A DNA stretch of 64,000 nt from Streptomyces finlayi (GTDB lineage Bacteria; Actinomycetota; Actinomycetes; Streptomycetales; Streptomycetaceae), in assembly GCF_014216315.1 (NCBI RefSeq), contig NZ_CP045702.1, forward strand, positions 5,456,001 to 5,520,000, given 5' to 3'. Below the pieces are notes generated by a model. It saw only the letters and a program-made list of their open reading frames with translations. It searched no databases and was not told the origin of the DNA. Below, in pieces: positions 20,243-29,042 of the stretch (position 1 is its first letter; each line of letters begins with the position of its first letter). A program made the translations under genes and the position numbers.

Positions 20243-21475
20243 ATGCCTTCCGTACTGCCCGATGGTGAGCCCGTGCCCGACGACGGGGCGCTGCCCAGCC
20301 ACGCCCTGGACGGCGCCGCCGACCGGCCGCTCGGCTTCTACCTGCACGTCCCGTACTGCGCGACGCGCTGCGGGTACTGCGACTTCAACACCTACACCGC
20401 CCCCGAGCTGCGTGGCTCCGGCGGTGCGCTGGCTTCACGGGACAACTACGCGGCCCATCTGATCGAGGAGGTCCGCCAGGCCCGCAAGGTGCTCGGCGAC
20501 GACCCGCGGCCGGTCCGTACGGTCTTCGTCGGGGGCGGTACGCCCACGCTGCTGCCCGCTGCCGATCTCGTACGGATGCTGGGGGCCGTCCGCGACGAGT
20601 TCGGGCTCGCGGACGACGCGGAGGTGACGACCGAGGCGAATCCGGAGTCCGTCGATCCGGCGTACCTGGCGGCGCTGCGGGAAGGCGGCTTCAACCGGGT
20701 CTCCTTCGGGATGCAGAGCGCGAAGCAGCACGTCCTGAAGATCCTCGACCGGACGCATACGCCGGGCCGGCCCGAGGCATGCGTCGCCGAGGCGCGGGAG
20801 GCGGGCTTCGAGCACGTCAACCTCGACCTGATCTACGGCACGCCCGGGGAGTCCGACGACGACTGGCGCACCACGCTGGACGCGGCGATCGGTGCCGGGC
20901 CCGACCATGTGTCGGCGTACGCGCTGATCGTGGAGGAGGGCACACAGCTCGCGCGGCGCATCCGGCGCGGGGAGATCCCGATGACCGACGACGACGCGCA
21001 CGCGGACCGCTATCTGATCGCGGACGAGGCGATGGCAGCGGCGGGCTTCTCCTGGTACGAGGTGTCGAACTGGTCCCGGACACCGGAGGGCCGGTGCCTG
21101 CACAACGAGCTGTACTGGCGTGGGGCCGACTGGTGGGGCGCCGGGCCCGGCGCGCACAGCCATGTGGGCGGGGTGCGCTGGTGGAACGTGAAGCACCCGG
21201 GAGCCTATGCGCAGGCCCTGGCCGAGGGCCGGTCGCCGGGGGCGGGGCGCGAGGTCCTGTCCGCGGAGGACCGGAGGGTGGAACGGATTCTGCTGGAGCT
21301 GCGGCTGGTGGACGGCTGCCCGTTGTCGCTGCTGGCGCCGGCGGGGCTGGCGGCGGCGGGGCGTGCGGTGGGGGACGGACTGCTGGAGGCGGAGGCGTTC
21401 GCGGACGGTCGGGCGGTGCTCACGTTGCGGGGTCGGTTGCTGGCCGACGCGGTGGTCCGGGACCTGGTGGACTGA
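20243..21475 (+). CDS. hemW: Radical SAM haem chaperone HemW (coproporphyrinogen III oxidase-like)
   Basis: The 410-residue radical SAM protein has the 4Fe-4S motif YCATRCGYCDFNTY (CxxxCxxC, about residues 37-50). It also has GGGTPTLL (about 102-109) and the conserved NPESVDP and GMQS stretches. This family was long annotated as oxygen-independent coproporphyrinogen oxidase, but members like this one act as haem chaperones (HemW) and lack the extra cysteine of HemN. I choose MPSV at 20243; upstream in-frame GTG (20228) and ATG (20234) overlap the probable -10 box. It is monocistronic and convergent with the DUF3097 gene. Confidence 0.9.
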   Translation: MPSVLPDGEPVPDDGALPSHALDGAADRPLGFYLHVPYCATRCGYCDFNTYTAPELRGSGGALASRDNYAAHLIEEVRQARKVLGDDPRPVRTVFVGGGTPTLLPAADLVRMLGAVRDEFGLADDAEVTTEANPESVDPAYLAALREGGFNRVSFGMQSAKQHVLKILDRTHTPGRPEACVAEAREAGFEHVNLDLIYGTPGESDDDWRTTLDAAIGAGPDHVSAYALIVEEGTQLARRIRRGEIPMTDDDAHADRYLIADEAMAAAGFSWYEVSNWSRTPEGRCLHNELYWRGADWWGAGPGAHSHVGGVRWWNVKHPGAYAQALAEGRSPGAGREVLSAEDRRVERILLELRLVDGCPLSLLAPAGLAAAGRAVGDGLLEAEAFADGRAVLTLRGRLLADAVVRDLVD

Positions 21476-21519
21476 GCCTGCGGCGGCGCGTACCGGGGCG
21501 CCGCCCCCGGGCCCCGGTC

Positions 21520-21617
21520 CTCAAGCGCCGGGCGGGCTGAATGCCTGACCTCAAGCGCCGGGCGGGCTGGGGGTGGCCGGGGCCGGTGGGAAATCAAGCC
21601 CGTCCGGCGATCGAGGA
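21520..21617 (+). repeat. 30-bp tandem repeat pair plus an inverted copy (CGCCGGGCGGGCT family)
   Basis: CCTCAAGCGCCGGGCGGGCT occurs at 21520 and again exactly 30 bp later at 21550. A reverse-complement copy, AAGCCCGTCCGGCGATCGAGG, starts at 21595. The set lies between convergent hemW and the DUF3097 gene, where the inverted pair could also form a terminator. Confidence 0.75.
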
Positions 21618-21642
21618 CAGCGGTCCGCCGGCGAGGGCCGCC

Positions 21643-22461
21643 CTACTCCGGGGCCGTGACGAAGTCGATCAGTTCTTCCACCCGGCCCAGCAGTTCAGGC
21701 TCCAGGTCGCGGTACGAGCGCACCGCCGACAGGATGCGCTGCCACGCCGCACCCGTGTTCTCCGGCCAGGCCAGGGCGCGGCACACGCCCGTCTTCCAGT
21801 CCTGGCCGTGCGGGACCCTCGGCCAGGAGGGGATGCCCACCGAGGACGGTTTCACCGCCTCCCAGACGTCGATGTACGGGTGGCCCACCACCAGCACGTC
21901 GCCGTCCGAGACCAGGGCGGCGATGCGGGACTCCTTCGAGCCCGGGACCAGGTGGTCGACCAGCACGCCCAGGCGGGCGTCCGGGCCCGGGGAGAAGTCG
22001 CTGACGATCGCGGGGAGGTCGTCGATGCCCTCCAGGTACTCGACCACCACGCCCTCGATGCGAAGGTCGTCGCCCCAGACCCGCTCGACCAGTTCGGCGT
22101 CGTGGCGGCCCTCGACATAGATCCGGCCCGCACGCGCCACCCGCGCACGTGCCCCCGGGACCGCCAGCGAGCCGGATGCCGTGCGCACGGTCCGGGCGGG
22201 GGCCGCGGAAGTGGGGCGGACCAGGGTGACCACCCGGCCCTCCAGCAGGAAGCCGCGCGGCTCCATCGGGAACACCCGGTGCCTGCCGAAGCGGTCCTCC
22301 AGGGTCACCGTCGGGCCCTGGGCCGTCTTCTCGCAGCGGATCACCGCCCCGCAGAAGCCGGTGGCGGCCTCCTCGACGACCAGGTCGGGCTCGGCGGGGA
22401 CCTCGGGGGCCGGAACGGACTTCTTCCACGGCGGGGTCAGGTCCGGCTGATAGCTGCGCAT
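21643..22461 (-). CDS. DUF3097 family protein
   Basis: The 272-residue cytosolic protein begins MRSYQPDLTPPWKK. It contains the conserved actinobacterial stretch YVEGRHDAELVERVWGDDLR (about residues 112-131), then DHLVPGSKESRIA and HPYIDVWEAVKP. The pattern ExxxDAxxxxxxW and the following acidic residues recall Toprim-like metal-binding cores, so a nucleic-acid role is possible, but that is inference. The ATG at 22461 has TATCGT 6 nt upstream, indicating a leaderless mRNA. It is the second of two genes on this strand, 25 bp after the metallo-beta-lactamase gene. Confidence 0.88.
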   Translation of the reverse strand: MRSYQPDLTPPWKKSVPAPEVPAEPDLVVEEAATGFCGAVIRCEKTAQGPTVTLEDRFGRHRVFPMEPRGFLLEGRVVTLVRPTSAAPARTVRTASGSLAVPGARARVARAGRIYVEGRHDAELVERVWGDDLRIEGVVVEYLEGIDDLPAIVSDFSPGPDARLGVLVDHLVPGSKESRIAALVSDGDVLVVGHPYIDVWEAVKPSSVGIPSWPRVPHGQDWKTGVCRALAWPENTGAAWQRILSAVRSYRDLEPELLGRVEELIDFVTAPE

Positions 22462-22467
22462 CGGACG

Positions 22468-22473
22468 ACGATA
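22468..22473 (-). promoter_or_regulatory. -10 element of the DUF3097 gene (leaderless)
   Basis: On the minus strand TATCGT lies 6 nt before the ATG at 22461. It falls in the 25-bp gap after the preceding gene, which suggests an internal promoter. Confidence 0.4.
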
Positions 22474-22486
22474 CGGCGGAGAACGG

Positions 22487-23209
22487 TCACGACACGCCGA
22501 ACTGCGCCGCCAGTTGATCACGTTGCGTCCGTACGAACGTGGCGTCCACCAACGCCCCGTGCCCCGGCACGTACACCGCGTCCTCGCCGCCCAGCGCCAG
22601 CAGCCGGTCCAGGGCGGCCGGCCACCGGGAGGGGATGGCGTCGGTGCCCGCCTGCGGCTCCCCGGACTGCTCGACCAGATCGCCGCAGAACACCACGGCG
22701 GGGGAACCCGGCACCAGGACGGCGAGGTCGTGACCGCTGTGACCCGGCCCCACATTGGCGAGGAGCACCTGGAGCCCGCCGCCCAGGTCGAGCGTCCACT
22801 CCCCGCACACCTCGTGCTGCGGGGCGACCAGCACGTCCACCGCTTCCGCCGCGTCGTGCTCGGACACCCCGTGACGCACCGCCGAGCTGTGCAGTCCGTC
22901 CGCCTCGTTCCGGAGCAGATCAGCGACGCCGACCGCCCCGAACACCTCGGCCCCGGCGAACACCGCCGTACCCAGAACATGATCGAAGTGCGGGTGGCTC
23001 AGTGCGATATGCGTCACCCTCCGCCCGAGCAGACGCTGCGCCTGGGAGCGCAGCTCGGCGCCCTCGCGGAGCGAGGAACCGGTGTCGAAGAGCAGGACAC
23101 GGTCCCCTCCCGCCACCAGAGCGGCCGTCGCGTCCCACACGGGAAGGCGTCGCCGCCCCACACCGTTGCCCAACCGCTCCCAGCCCAGCTCTTCCCAAGA
23201 GACGTCCAT
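22487..23209 (-). CDS. Metallo-beta-lactamase fold hydrolase
   Basis: The 240-residue protein carries the metal-binding signature LSHPHFDHVLG (HxHxDH variant HPHFDH, about residues 70-76), the later metal ligands in GPGHSGHD and VFCGDLVE, and a final VPGHG. It resembles the subclass B1/B2-like hydrolases of unknown substrate, not RNase Z or glyoxalase II. It starts divergently from hrcA, with TAGCGT 6 nt before its ATG. The DUF3097 gene follows on the same strand. The substrate cannot be read from the sequence. Confidence 0.88.
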   Translation of the reverse strand: MDVSWEELGWERLGNGVGRRRLPVWDATAALVAGGDRVLLFDTGSSLREGAELRSQAQRLLGRRVTHIALSHPHFDHVLGTAVFAGAEVFGAVGVADLLRNEADGLHSSAVRHGVSEHDAAEAVDVLVAPQHEVCGEWTLDLGGGLQVLLANVGPGHSGHDLAVLVPGSPAVVFCGDLVEQSGEPQAGTDAIPSRWPAALDRLLALGGEDAVYVPGHGALVDATFVRTQRDQLAAQFGVS

Positions 23210-23215
23210 ACAACG

Positions 23216-23221
23216 ACGCTA
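23216..23221 (-). promoter_or_regulatory. -10 element of the metallo-beta-lactamase gene (leaderless)
   Basis: TAGCGT on the minus strand is 6 nt before the ATG at 23209. Confidence 0.4.
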
Positions 23222-23266
23222 TCGGCAACGACCTGCACAGTCTCTCGGAGGCATGGCCGGTCGCCC

Positions 23267-23297
23267 TTGCCCCGGGACCACCCCGCCCCCGTACACT
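23267..23297 (+). promoter_or_regulatory. hrcA-dnaJ promoter
   Basis: TTGCCC (23267-23272) and TACACT (23292-23297) are separated by 19 bp. The predicted start near 23304 puts the CIRCE element directly downstream, where bound HrcA would block initiation or clearance. Confidence 0.5.
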
Positions 23298-23311
23298 GAC
23301 CGGGGGGATTG

Positions 23312-23338
23312 CTGGCACTCGAACGCACAGAGTGCCAG
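23312..23338 (+). promoter_or_regulatory. CIRCE element (HrcA operator)
   Basis: CTGGCACTC-N9-GAGTGCCAG is a perfect inverted repeat with the exact 9-bp spacer of CIRCE (consensus TTAGCACTC-N9-GAGTGCTAA). It lies 36 bp before the hrcA start, so hrcA autoregulation is expected. Confidence 0.9.
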
Positions 23339-23373
23339 GCCGATACCGAGAACCACAGCTGGAGGTGTGCGCG

Positions 23374-24390
23374 ATGCTCAGTGAACGCAGACTCGAAGTG
23401 CTGCGCGCCATCGTCCAGGACTACGTCGGCACCGAGGAGCCGGTCGGCTCCAAGGCACTGACCGAGCGGCACAAGCTCGGCGTCTCCCCGGCCACGATCC
23501 GCAACGACATGGCGGTGCTGGAGGACGAGGGCTTCATCGCCCAGCCCCACACCAGCGCGGGGCGCATCCCGACGGACAAGGGCTACCGGCTCTTCGTCGA
23601 CCGGCTCGCGGGCGTCAAGCCCCTGTCGTCGCCGGAGCGCAGGGCCATCCAGAACTTCCTCGACGGCGCGGTGGACCTCGACGACGTCGTGGGCCGGACC
23701 GTGCGGCTGCTCGCGCAGCTGACCCGGCAGGTCGCCGTCGTGCAGTACCCCTCGCTGACCCGTTCGACCGTGCGGCACGTGGAACTGCTCCTGCTCGCGC
23801 CGGCCCGTCTGATGCTCGTACTGATCACGGATACCGGCCGGGTCGAACAGCGTATGATCGACTGCCCTGTGCCGTTCGGTGAGACATCTCTGGCGGACCT
23901 CCGGGCGCGGCTCAACAGCCGCGTCGTAGGACGCCGTTTCGCGGATGTCCCGCAGCTGGTGCAGGACTTGCCGGAGTCCTTCGAGGGCGAGGACAGAGGA
24001 ACCGTTTCCACGGTCCTCTCCATCCTTCTCGAAACTCTGGTGGAGGAGACGGAGGAGCGGCTGATGATCGGCGGCACCTCCAACCTCACCCGCTTCGGGC
24101 ACGACTTCCCTGTGATGATCCGGCCGGTGCTGGAGGCGTTGGAGGAGCAGGTCGTGCTGCTGAAGCTGCTCGGCGAGGCCAAGGACTCGGGCATGACCGT
24201 ACGTATCGGTCACGAGAACGCCCATGAGGGCCTCAACTCCACGTCCGTGGTCGCGGTCGGCTACGGTTCGGGCGACGAGGCAGTCGCCAAACTCGGCGTG
24301 GTCGGACCGACCCGCATGGACTACCCCGGAACGATGGGAGCGGTACGCGCAGTGGCACGTTACGTCGGACAGATCCTGGCGGAGTCGTAA
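23374..24390 (+). CDS. hrcA: Heat-inducible transcription repressor HrcA
   Basis: The 338-residue repressor controls the CIRCE regulon (groE, dnaJ). The N-terminal winged-helix region reads SERRLEVLRAIVQDYVGTEE and GVSPATIRNDMAVLEDEGF (about residues 2-65), followed by the HrcA conserved TSAGRIPTDKGYR. The ATG at 23374 has GGAGGTG at proper spacing; the same frame is open far upstream to 21541, but that extension is non-coding in composition. The gene ends in TAA directly before the dnaJ GTG, forming a two-gene operon under CIRCE control. Confidence 0.96.
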   Translation: MLSERRLEVLRAIVQDYVGTEEPVGSKALTERHKLGVSPATIRNDMAVLEDEGFIAQPHTSAGRIPTDKGYRLFVDRLAGVKPLSSPERRAIQNFLDGAVDLDDVVGRTVRLLAQLTRQVAVVQYPSLTRSTVRHVELLLLAPARLMLVLITDTGRVEQRMIDCPVPFGETSLADLRARLNSRVVGRRFADVPQLVQDLPESFEGEDRGTVSTVLSILLETLVEETEERLMIGGTSNLTRFGHDFPVMIRPVLEALEEQVVLLKLLGEAKDSGMTVRIGHENAHEGLNSTSVVAVGYGSGDEAVAKLGVVGPTRMDYPGTMGAVRAVARYVGQILAES

Positions 24391-25530
24391 GTGGCCACGG
24401 ACTACTACGCCGTACTCGGCGTGCGCCGCGACGCATCTCAGGACGAGATCAAGAAGGCATTCCGCAGGCTCGCCCGCGAGCTGCACCCGGATGTCAACCC
24501 CGATCCGAAGACCCAGGAGCGGTTCAAGGAGATCAACGCCGCTTACGAGGTGCTGTCGGACGCGCAGAAGAAGCAGGTCTACGACCTCGGCGGCGACCCG
24601 CTGTCCGCCTCGGGCGGCGGTGGTGGCGCGGGCGGATTCGGACAGGGCGGCTTCGGCAACTTCTCCGACATCATGGACGCGTTCTTCGGTACGGCGTCCC
24701 AGCGCGGGCCCCGTTCGCGGACCCGGCGCGGCCAGGACGCCATGATCCGGCTGGAGATCGACCTCTCCGAGGCGGCCTTCGGCACGACCAAGGACATCCA
24801 GGTCGACACGGCGGTCGTCTGTACGACCTGCAGTGGTGAGGGCGCCGCACCCGGCACCTCCGCCCAGACCTGTGACATGTGCCGCGGCCGAGGCGAGGTC
24901 TCGCAGGTCACCCGGTCGTTCCTCGGCCAGGTCATGACCTCGCGGCCCTGCCCGCAGTGCCAGGGCTTCGGTACGGTCGTACCGACCCCCTGCCCGGAGT
25001 GCGCCGGAGACGGCCGCATCCGCTCGCGGCGCACCCTCACGGTGAAGATCCCGGCAGGCGTCGACAACGGCACCCGCATCCAGCTCGCGGGCGAGGGCGA
25101 AGTCGGCCCCGGCGGCGGCCCGGCCGGTGATCTGTACGTCGAGATCCACGAGCTGGCGCACGCGGTGTTCCAGCGGCGCGGTGACGACCTGCACTGCACG
25201 GTCACCATCCCCATGACGGCGGCGGCCCTCGGCACTCAGGTGCCGCTGGAGACGCTGGACGGCATGGAGGAGATCGACATCAGGCCGGGCACGCAGTCCG
25301 GCCAGTCGGTTCCGCTGCACGGCCGCGGCATCACGCATCTGCGGGGCGGCGGGCGCGGCGATCTGATCGTGCACGTCGAGGTCATGACCCCGTCGAAGCT
25401 GGACGCGGAACAGGAGCGGGTCCTGCGCGAGCTCGCGCAGCTCCGTGGCGAGGAGCGGCCCACCGGGCAGTTCCAGCCAGGCCAGCAGGGGCTCTTCTCC
25501 CGCTTGAAGGACGCGTTCAACGGTCGCTGA
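24391..25530 (+). CDS. dnaJ: Molecular chaperone DnaJ (type I)
   Basis: The 379-residue Hsp40 has all class I modules. The J domain carries HPD (LHPDVNPDP, about residues 31-39). A Gly/Phe-rich linker follows (about 70-90), then four CxxCxGxG zinc motifs (CTTCSGEG, CDMCRGRG, CPQCQGFG, CPECAGDG) and the C-terminal substrate-binding domains. It stimulates DnaK ATPase activity. The GTG start follows the hrcA stop with no gap. This is the hrcA-linked paralogue; Streptomyces usually carries another dnaJ in the dnaK-grpE operon. Confidence 0.96.
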   Translation: MATDYYAVLGVRRDASQDEIKKAFRRLARELHPDVNPDPKTQERFKEINAAYEVLSDAQKKQVYDLGGDPLSASGGGGGAGGFGQGGFGNFSDIMDAFFGTASQRGPRSRTRRGQDAMIRLEIDLSEAAFGTTKDIQVDTAVVCTTCSGEGAAPGTSAQTCDMCRGRGEVSQVTRSFLGQVMTSRPCPQCQGFGTVVPTPCPECAGDGRIRSRRTLTVKIPAGVDNGTRIQLAGEGEVGPGGGPAGDLYVEIHELAHAVFQRRGDDLHCTVTIPMTAAALGTQVPLETLDGMEEIDIRPGTQSGQSVPLHGRGITHLRGGGRGDLIVHVEVMTPSKLDAEQERVLRELAQLRGEERPTGQFQPGQQGLFSRLKDAFNGR

Positions 25531-25560
25531 CCGGACCGCCGGACGGCTTTGGCCTTACCC

Positions 25561-25597
25561 CGCACCGCCCGTCGGTCTCGTACCGGCGGGCGGTGCG
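25561..25597 (+). terminator. hrcA-dnaJ terminator
   Basis: CGCACCGCCCG (25561-25571) and CGGGCGGTGCG (25587-25597) form a perfect 11-bp stem. The loop CGGT/ACCG can extend it. Confidence 0.75.
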
Positions 25598-25660
25598 GCG
25601 CGTTCTGGTAAACCTTCCGCCCGTCCCCCTGGCTGATTCGGCGCGGTGCACCGGACGTGG

Positions 25661-25666
25661 CACGAT
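25661..25666 (+). promoter_or_regulatory. Candidate -10 element (leaderless monooxygenase gene)
   Basis: CACGAT is placed 6 nt before the ATG at 25673. Confidence 0.3.
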
Positions 25667-25672
25667 GCGGTC

Positions 25673-26746
25673 ATGTCCTCCGCGTTGACCGATCTCTGCC
25701 GGCATCCGATCGTGCAGGCCCCCATGGCGGGCGGAGTGTCCGGCCCGCAGCTCGTCGGCGCTGTCGCCGAAGCCGGTGGGCTCGGATTCCTCGCCGCCGG
25801 GTACAAGACGGCGGACGGCATGTACAACGAGATCAAACAGCTGCGCGGACTGACCGGCCGGCCCTTCGGCGTCAACCTCTTCATGCCGCAGACCGGCCAC
25901 GCCGACCCGAGCGCCGTAGAGGTCTACCGGCACCAGCTCGCCGGTGAGGCCCTCTGGTACGAGACTCCGCTCGGCGAGGCCGACCGCGGCGGCGACGACG
26001 GCTACGAGGCCAAGACCGCGATCCTCCTGGAGGACCCGGTCCCGGTCGTCTCCTTCACCTTCGGCTGCCCCTCCCGCGAGACCCTCGACGCGTTCACCCG
26101 GGCGGGCACCCGCACCGTCGTGACGGTCACCTCCGCCGAGGAGGCGCAGTCCGCGCAGCGGGCGGGCGCCGACGCCGTCTGCGTCCAGGGTGTGGAGGCC
26201 GGCGGCCACCAGTCCACGCACCGCGACGACCCGCAGGCCGACCATTGCGGCATCGGGCTGCTGACCCTCCTCGCCCAGGTGCGCGAGAGCGTGCGGCTGC
26301 CGCTCATCGCGGCGGGCGGAGTGATGCGCGGCTCCCAGATCGCCGCCGTCCTCGCGGCGGGCGCGGACGCCGCGCAGCTCGGCACCGCCTTCCTGGCCAC
26401 CCCCGAGTCAGGGGCCCACCCGCTGCACAAGCAGGCACTGACCAACCCGCTGTTCGTACGGACGGCGATGACCCGGGCGTTCTCCGGGCGCCCCGCGCGC
26501 GGTCTCGTCAACCGCTTCGTGACCGAGCACGGCCCCTACGCCCCGGCCGCCTACCCCCAGGTGCACCAGATGACGAGCGGGCTGCGCAAGGCCGCCGCCA
26601 AGGCGGGTGACGCCCAGGGCATGGCGCTGTGGGCGGGCCAGGGGCACCGGATGGCACGCGAGCTGCCCGCCCGGGAACTGATCGACCTGCTCGCCGCCGA
26701 ACTGGAAGCCGCGCGCGCGGCCCTGAGTGTGAGGAGTGCCGAGTGA
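25673..26746 (+). CDS. Nitronate monooxygenase-like flavoprotein
   Basis: The 357-residue TIM-barrel FMN enzyme belongs to the 2-nitropropane dioxygenase/NMO family. It shows PIVQAPMAGGVSGPQLVGAVAEAGGLGFL at its start, the FMN-phosphate loop AAGGVMRGSQIAAVLAAGADAAQLGTAFL (about residues 215-243) and GVEAGGH with the conserved His region (about 177-183). Family members oxidise nitronates, or act as quinone or enoyl reductases. The start at 25673 follows a -10-like box; the ORF frame is open to 25646. Its stop overlaps the start of rsmE, so the two are coupled, although no functional link is evident. Confidence 0.88.
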   Translation: MSSALTDLCRHPIVQAPMAGGVSGPQLVGAVAEAGGLGFLAAGYKTADGMYNEIKQLRGLTGRPFGVNLFMPQTGHADPSAVEVYRHQLAGEALWYETPLGEADRGGDDGYEAKTAILLEDPVPVVSFTFGCPSRETLDAFTRAGTRTVVTVTSAEEAQSAQRAGADAVCVQGVEAGGHQSTHRDDPQADHCGIGLLTLLAQVRESVRLPLIAAGGVMRGSQIAAVLAAGADAAQLGTAFLATPESGAHPLHKQALTNPLFVRTAMTRAFSGRPARGLVNRFVTEHGPYAPAAYPQVHQMTSGLRKAAAKAGDAQGMALWAGQGHRMARELPARELIDLLAAELEAARAALSVRSAE

Positions 26747-27489
26747 CGGCACCGGTCTTCGTCGTCGAACAGCTCCCGGGCGGGGCCGACTTCGTCCTGG
26801 ACGGCCCCGAGGGACGGCACGCCGTCTCCGTGAAGCGGCTGCACGCGGGCGAGGAGGTCGTCCTCACCGATGGGCGGGGCCACTGGGCGGAAGGGGTCGT
26901 CCGGGCCGCCGAGGGCAAGGACCGGCTGCTGCTCACGGGCCTGGACACGGTGCACGAGGAACCGGCGCCCAGCCCCCGTATCACCGTGGTGCAGGCGCTG
27001 CCCAAGGGCGACCGCGGCGAGGTCGCCGTCGAGACGATGACGGAGACGGGCATCGACGCGATCGTGCCGTGGCAGGCGGCACGCTGCATCACCCGGTGGA
27101 AGGGCGAGCGGGGTCTCAAGTCGCTCGCGAAATGGCGGAGTACGGCCCGCGAGGCGGGGAAGCAGTCCCGACGGGTGCGCTTCCCCGAGGTCACCGAGGT
27201 GATGTCGACCAAGCAGGTGGCCGCCCTGCTGGCCGCCGCCGACTTCGCCGGTGTGCTGCACGAGGACCGGGAGCACGACAGCGAGGCGCTCGCCACCGCC
27301 GCACTGCCGGCCGAGGGGGAGATCGTGCTGGTCGTCGGACCGGAGGGCGGTGTCTCCCCGGATGAACTCGACGCCTTCGCACAGGCCGGCGCACGCCCCT
27401 ACCGGCTCGGGCACAGCGTGCTGCGCACCTCCACGGCCGGGACGGCCGCGACGGCCCTTCTCCTGGGGCGCACGGGCCGCTGGGGCTAG
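26743..27489 (+). CDS. rsmE: 16S rRNA (uracil-1498-N3)-methyltransferase
   Basis: The 248-residue SPOUT-family enzyme methylates U1498 of 16S rRNA using S-adenosylmethionine. The knot region is visible in the C-terminal half: VVGPEGGVSPDELDAF (about residues 206-221) and LGHSVLRTSTAGTAA (about 226-240). The N-terminal PUA-like part has GRHAVSVKRL. The GTG start overlaps the previous stop (GTGA). The TAG stop codon itself lies inside two nested insertions. The IS4-family target duplication covers it, and the MITE-like element appears to have entered its TA. The protein end is nevertheless normal. Confidence 0.93.
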   Translation: MTAPVFVVEQLPGGADFVLDGPEGRHAVSVKRLHAGEEVVLTDGRGHWAEGVVRAAEGKDRLLLTGLDTVHEEPAPSPRITVVQALPKGDRGEVAVETMTETGIDAIVPWQAARCITRWKGERGLKSLAKWRSTAREAGKQSRRVRFPEVTEVMSTKQVAALLAAADFAGVLHEDREHDSEALATAALPAEGEIVLVVGPEGGVSPDELDAFAQAGARPYRLGHSVLRTSTAGTAATALLLGRTGRWG

Positions 27490-27492
27490 GTC
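27483..27492 (+). repeat. Left target-site duplication of the IS4-family element
   Basis: GGGCTAGGTC occurs immediately before the left inverted repeat and again immediately after the right one (29033-29042). Confidence 0.9.
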
Positions 27493-29032
27493 CAATGCCG
27501 TTCGGTTAGCCGTCCGGTGGGCTTGGCAATGCGTTGATCTCGATGTGGACGGTGGTCCTGTGGGTGCGGTGGTCGATGTTGCGGCCGACGGCGCGGTACT
27601 TGGAGCTGATCGCTCGTTTCTTCACGCGGGGCCGGGACCGGTCTCGGCGGGCGGGTAGGAGGCCGTTGAGTATGGCGGTGCCGATCCGGCCGACGAGGTC
27701 GATCCTGGTGTGGGGGATGATGCCGGCGGCACGGATGATCTGGTCACGTGCCGTGTTCAGCGCGATGGTGAATGCGGTGCGGTCGGGGTCGATGTTGGGC
27801 CGGTGCAGGACGGCGTCGCTCATCGCGGTGCGTAGTGCCTGGTAGGCGACCAGAAGCGCCCAGGTTTCCTGGGTGACGGCTGCCGGGTAGCGGCCGCGCA
27901 GGACTCTGCCGCCGAGGATGGTCGATTTCAGCTCGCAGTAGCTGGTCTCGATCTCCCAGCGTTCGCGGTAGAGCCTGACCAGAGCGGTGGCGGGTGCCTC
28001 GTCGGGGTCGAGCAGACTGGTGACGAGCCGGTAGGTGCTGTGGGTGGCGGGACGCTTGTCGGCGCCGTCGGTGGGGGCGAGGGTGATGGTGGCGTCGATG
28101 ACGCGGACGGTGACTTCGCCTATGCGGGACAGGAACGTTCCGTCGGGCAGACGACGCAGGATCGGCAGCTTGAGCGCGGTGCTGTGGGTCTTGGCGCGGA
28201 TGAGGAAGTCCGCGCCCGTGGACGCGACCGTGCGCACGAAGGCGGTGGCTGAGAAGTTCCGGTCACCCAGAAGCAGCGTCCCGGGCCGTAGTGCTCCGGT
28301 CGTGCCCGCGGTGGTGATCAGGTCTCGGGCGTAGGTCAGCTCGCCGGTCGCGTCGGTGCCGAAGACGGCGTCCATGAGGGTTCGGGTCCCGCAGGCCACC
28401 AGCGTGACCAGGCGCAGCATCGGGTATCCGGACGGCCCGTTCTGTCCTGCCTTCGCCTTGGGGAACACCGCGAGGTTCGCGGGTGTGTCCGGCAGGGCGA
28501 GCTGGGTTCCGTCGATCGCGACGACCAGCCTGCCCGCGAACCGTGTCGTCTGTGTCGCGGTCACCGCTGCGGGGCCTTTGACCAGGTCGAACAGTGCTTT
28601 CAATGGTTTGGGGCCGACCCGTCGCATCGCGGCCGTGATCGATGAACCCGCTGGCACGGGCAGCGGCGCGGGCAGTGAGGCGGTCAGCCGGGACCAGATC
28701 CCGGTCCAGCCGAGCCCGGTGAACAGTGCGCCTGCGAGCAGGAGGTAGACCACCACCCGCGACGGCAGCCGTCGAACCCGCTGCTGCAGACCACCTGCGG
28801 ATGCGAGTGCCTCGTCGACTAGATCGAACGGGACAACCTGGGTCAACTCGCCCAAGTGCCCCACGGCAAAGACACCGGGGGCATGCGTAATGACAGAATC
28901 AGACACTGCAGCCCTTGTGGAGGAACACGAGTCTTGGCGGACCCGAGAACCACTACAGGGGCTGCACCCGTATCACCAGCCGAAACGCCGAGAGTTTGCG
29001 CCGCTGACCGAACCCCTAACCGAACGGCATTG
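27493..29032. mobile_element. IS4-family insertion sequence, 1540 bp, intact
   Basis: The element is bounded by perfect 17-bp terminal inverted repeats: CAATGCCGTTCGGTTAG at 27493-27509 and its complement at 29016-29032. The match continues imperfectly to 26 bp. It is flanked by identical 10-bp duplications, GGGCTAGGTC. It contains one uninterrupted transposase gene on the minus strand whose TAA stop lies inside the left repeat. Perfect ends, perfect duplication and an intact gene indicate a recent, probably active insertion. The target is the junction of the rsmE stop codon and an older MITE-like element. Confidence 0.93.
27506..28906 (-). CDS. IS4 family transposase
   Basis: The 466-residue DDE transposase has an N-terminal IS4-type domain (FDLVDEALASAGGLQQRVRRLP and following). 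The catalytic residues follow: first Asp in VVAIDGTQLALPD (about 133), second Asp in LLGDRNFSA (about 206), and Glu in LYRERWEIETSYCELKS. That last stretch matches the YREK signature Y-x2-R-x3-E-x6-K exactly. The GTG start at 28906 has AAGGG 6 nt upstream. The frame is uninterrupted. Confidence 0.95.
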   Translation of the reverse strand: MSDSVITHAPGVFAVGHLGELTQVVPFDLVDEALASAGGLQQRVRRLPSRVVVYLLLAGALFTGLGWTGIWSRLTASLPAPLPVPAGSSITAAMRRVGPKPLKALFDLVKGPAAVTATQTTRFAGRLVVAIDGTQLALPDTPANLAVFPKAKAGQNGPSGYPMLRLVTLVACGTRTLMDAVFGTDATGELTYARDLITTAGTTGALRPGTLLLGDRNFSATAFVRTVASTGADFLIRAKTHSTALKLPILRRLPDGTFLSRIGEVTVRVIDATITLAPTDGADKRPATHSTYRLVTSLLDPDEAPATALVRLYRERWEIETSYCELKSTILGGRVLRGRYPAAVTQETWALLVAYQALRTAMSDAVLHRPNIDPDRTAFTIALNTARDQIIRAAGIIPHTRIDLVGRIGTAILNGLLPARRDRSRPRVKKRAISSKYRAVGRNIDHRTHRTTVHIEINALPSPPDG

Positions 29033-29042
29033 GGGCTAGGTC
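29033..29042 (+). repeat. Right target-site duplication of the IS4-family element
   Basis: GGGCTAGGTC, identical to 27483-27492. Its last bases are also the first bases of the adjacent MITE-like element. Confidence 0.9.

Noticed and set aside
21541..23373. Long N-terminal extension of hrcA
   Set aside because: The frame is open by chance through two reverse genes; the HrcA start with GGAGGTG and CIRCE upstream fixes the ATG at 23374.
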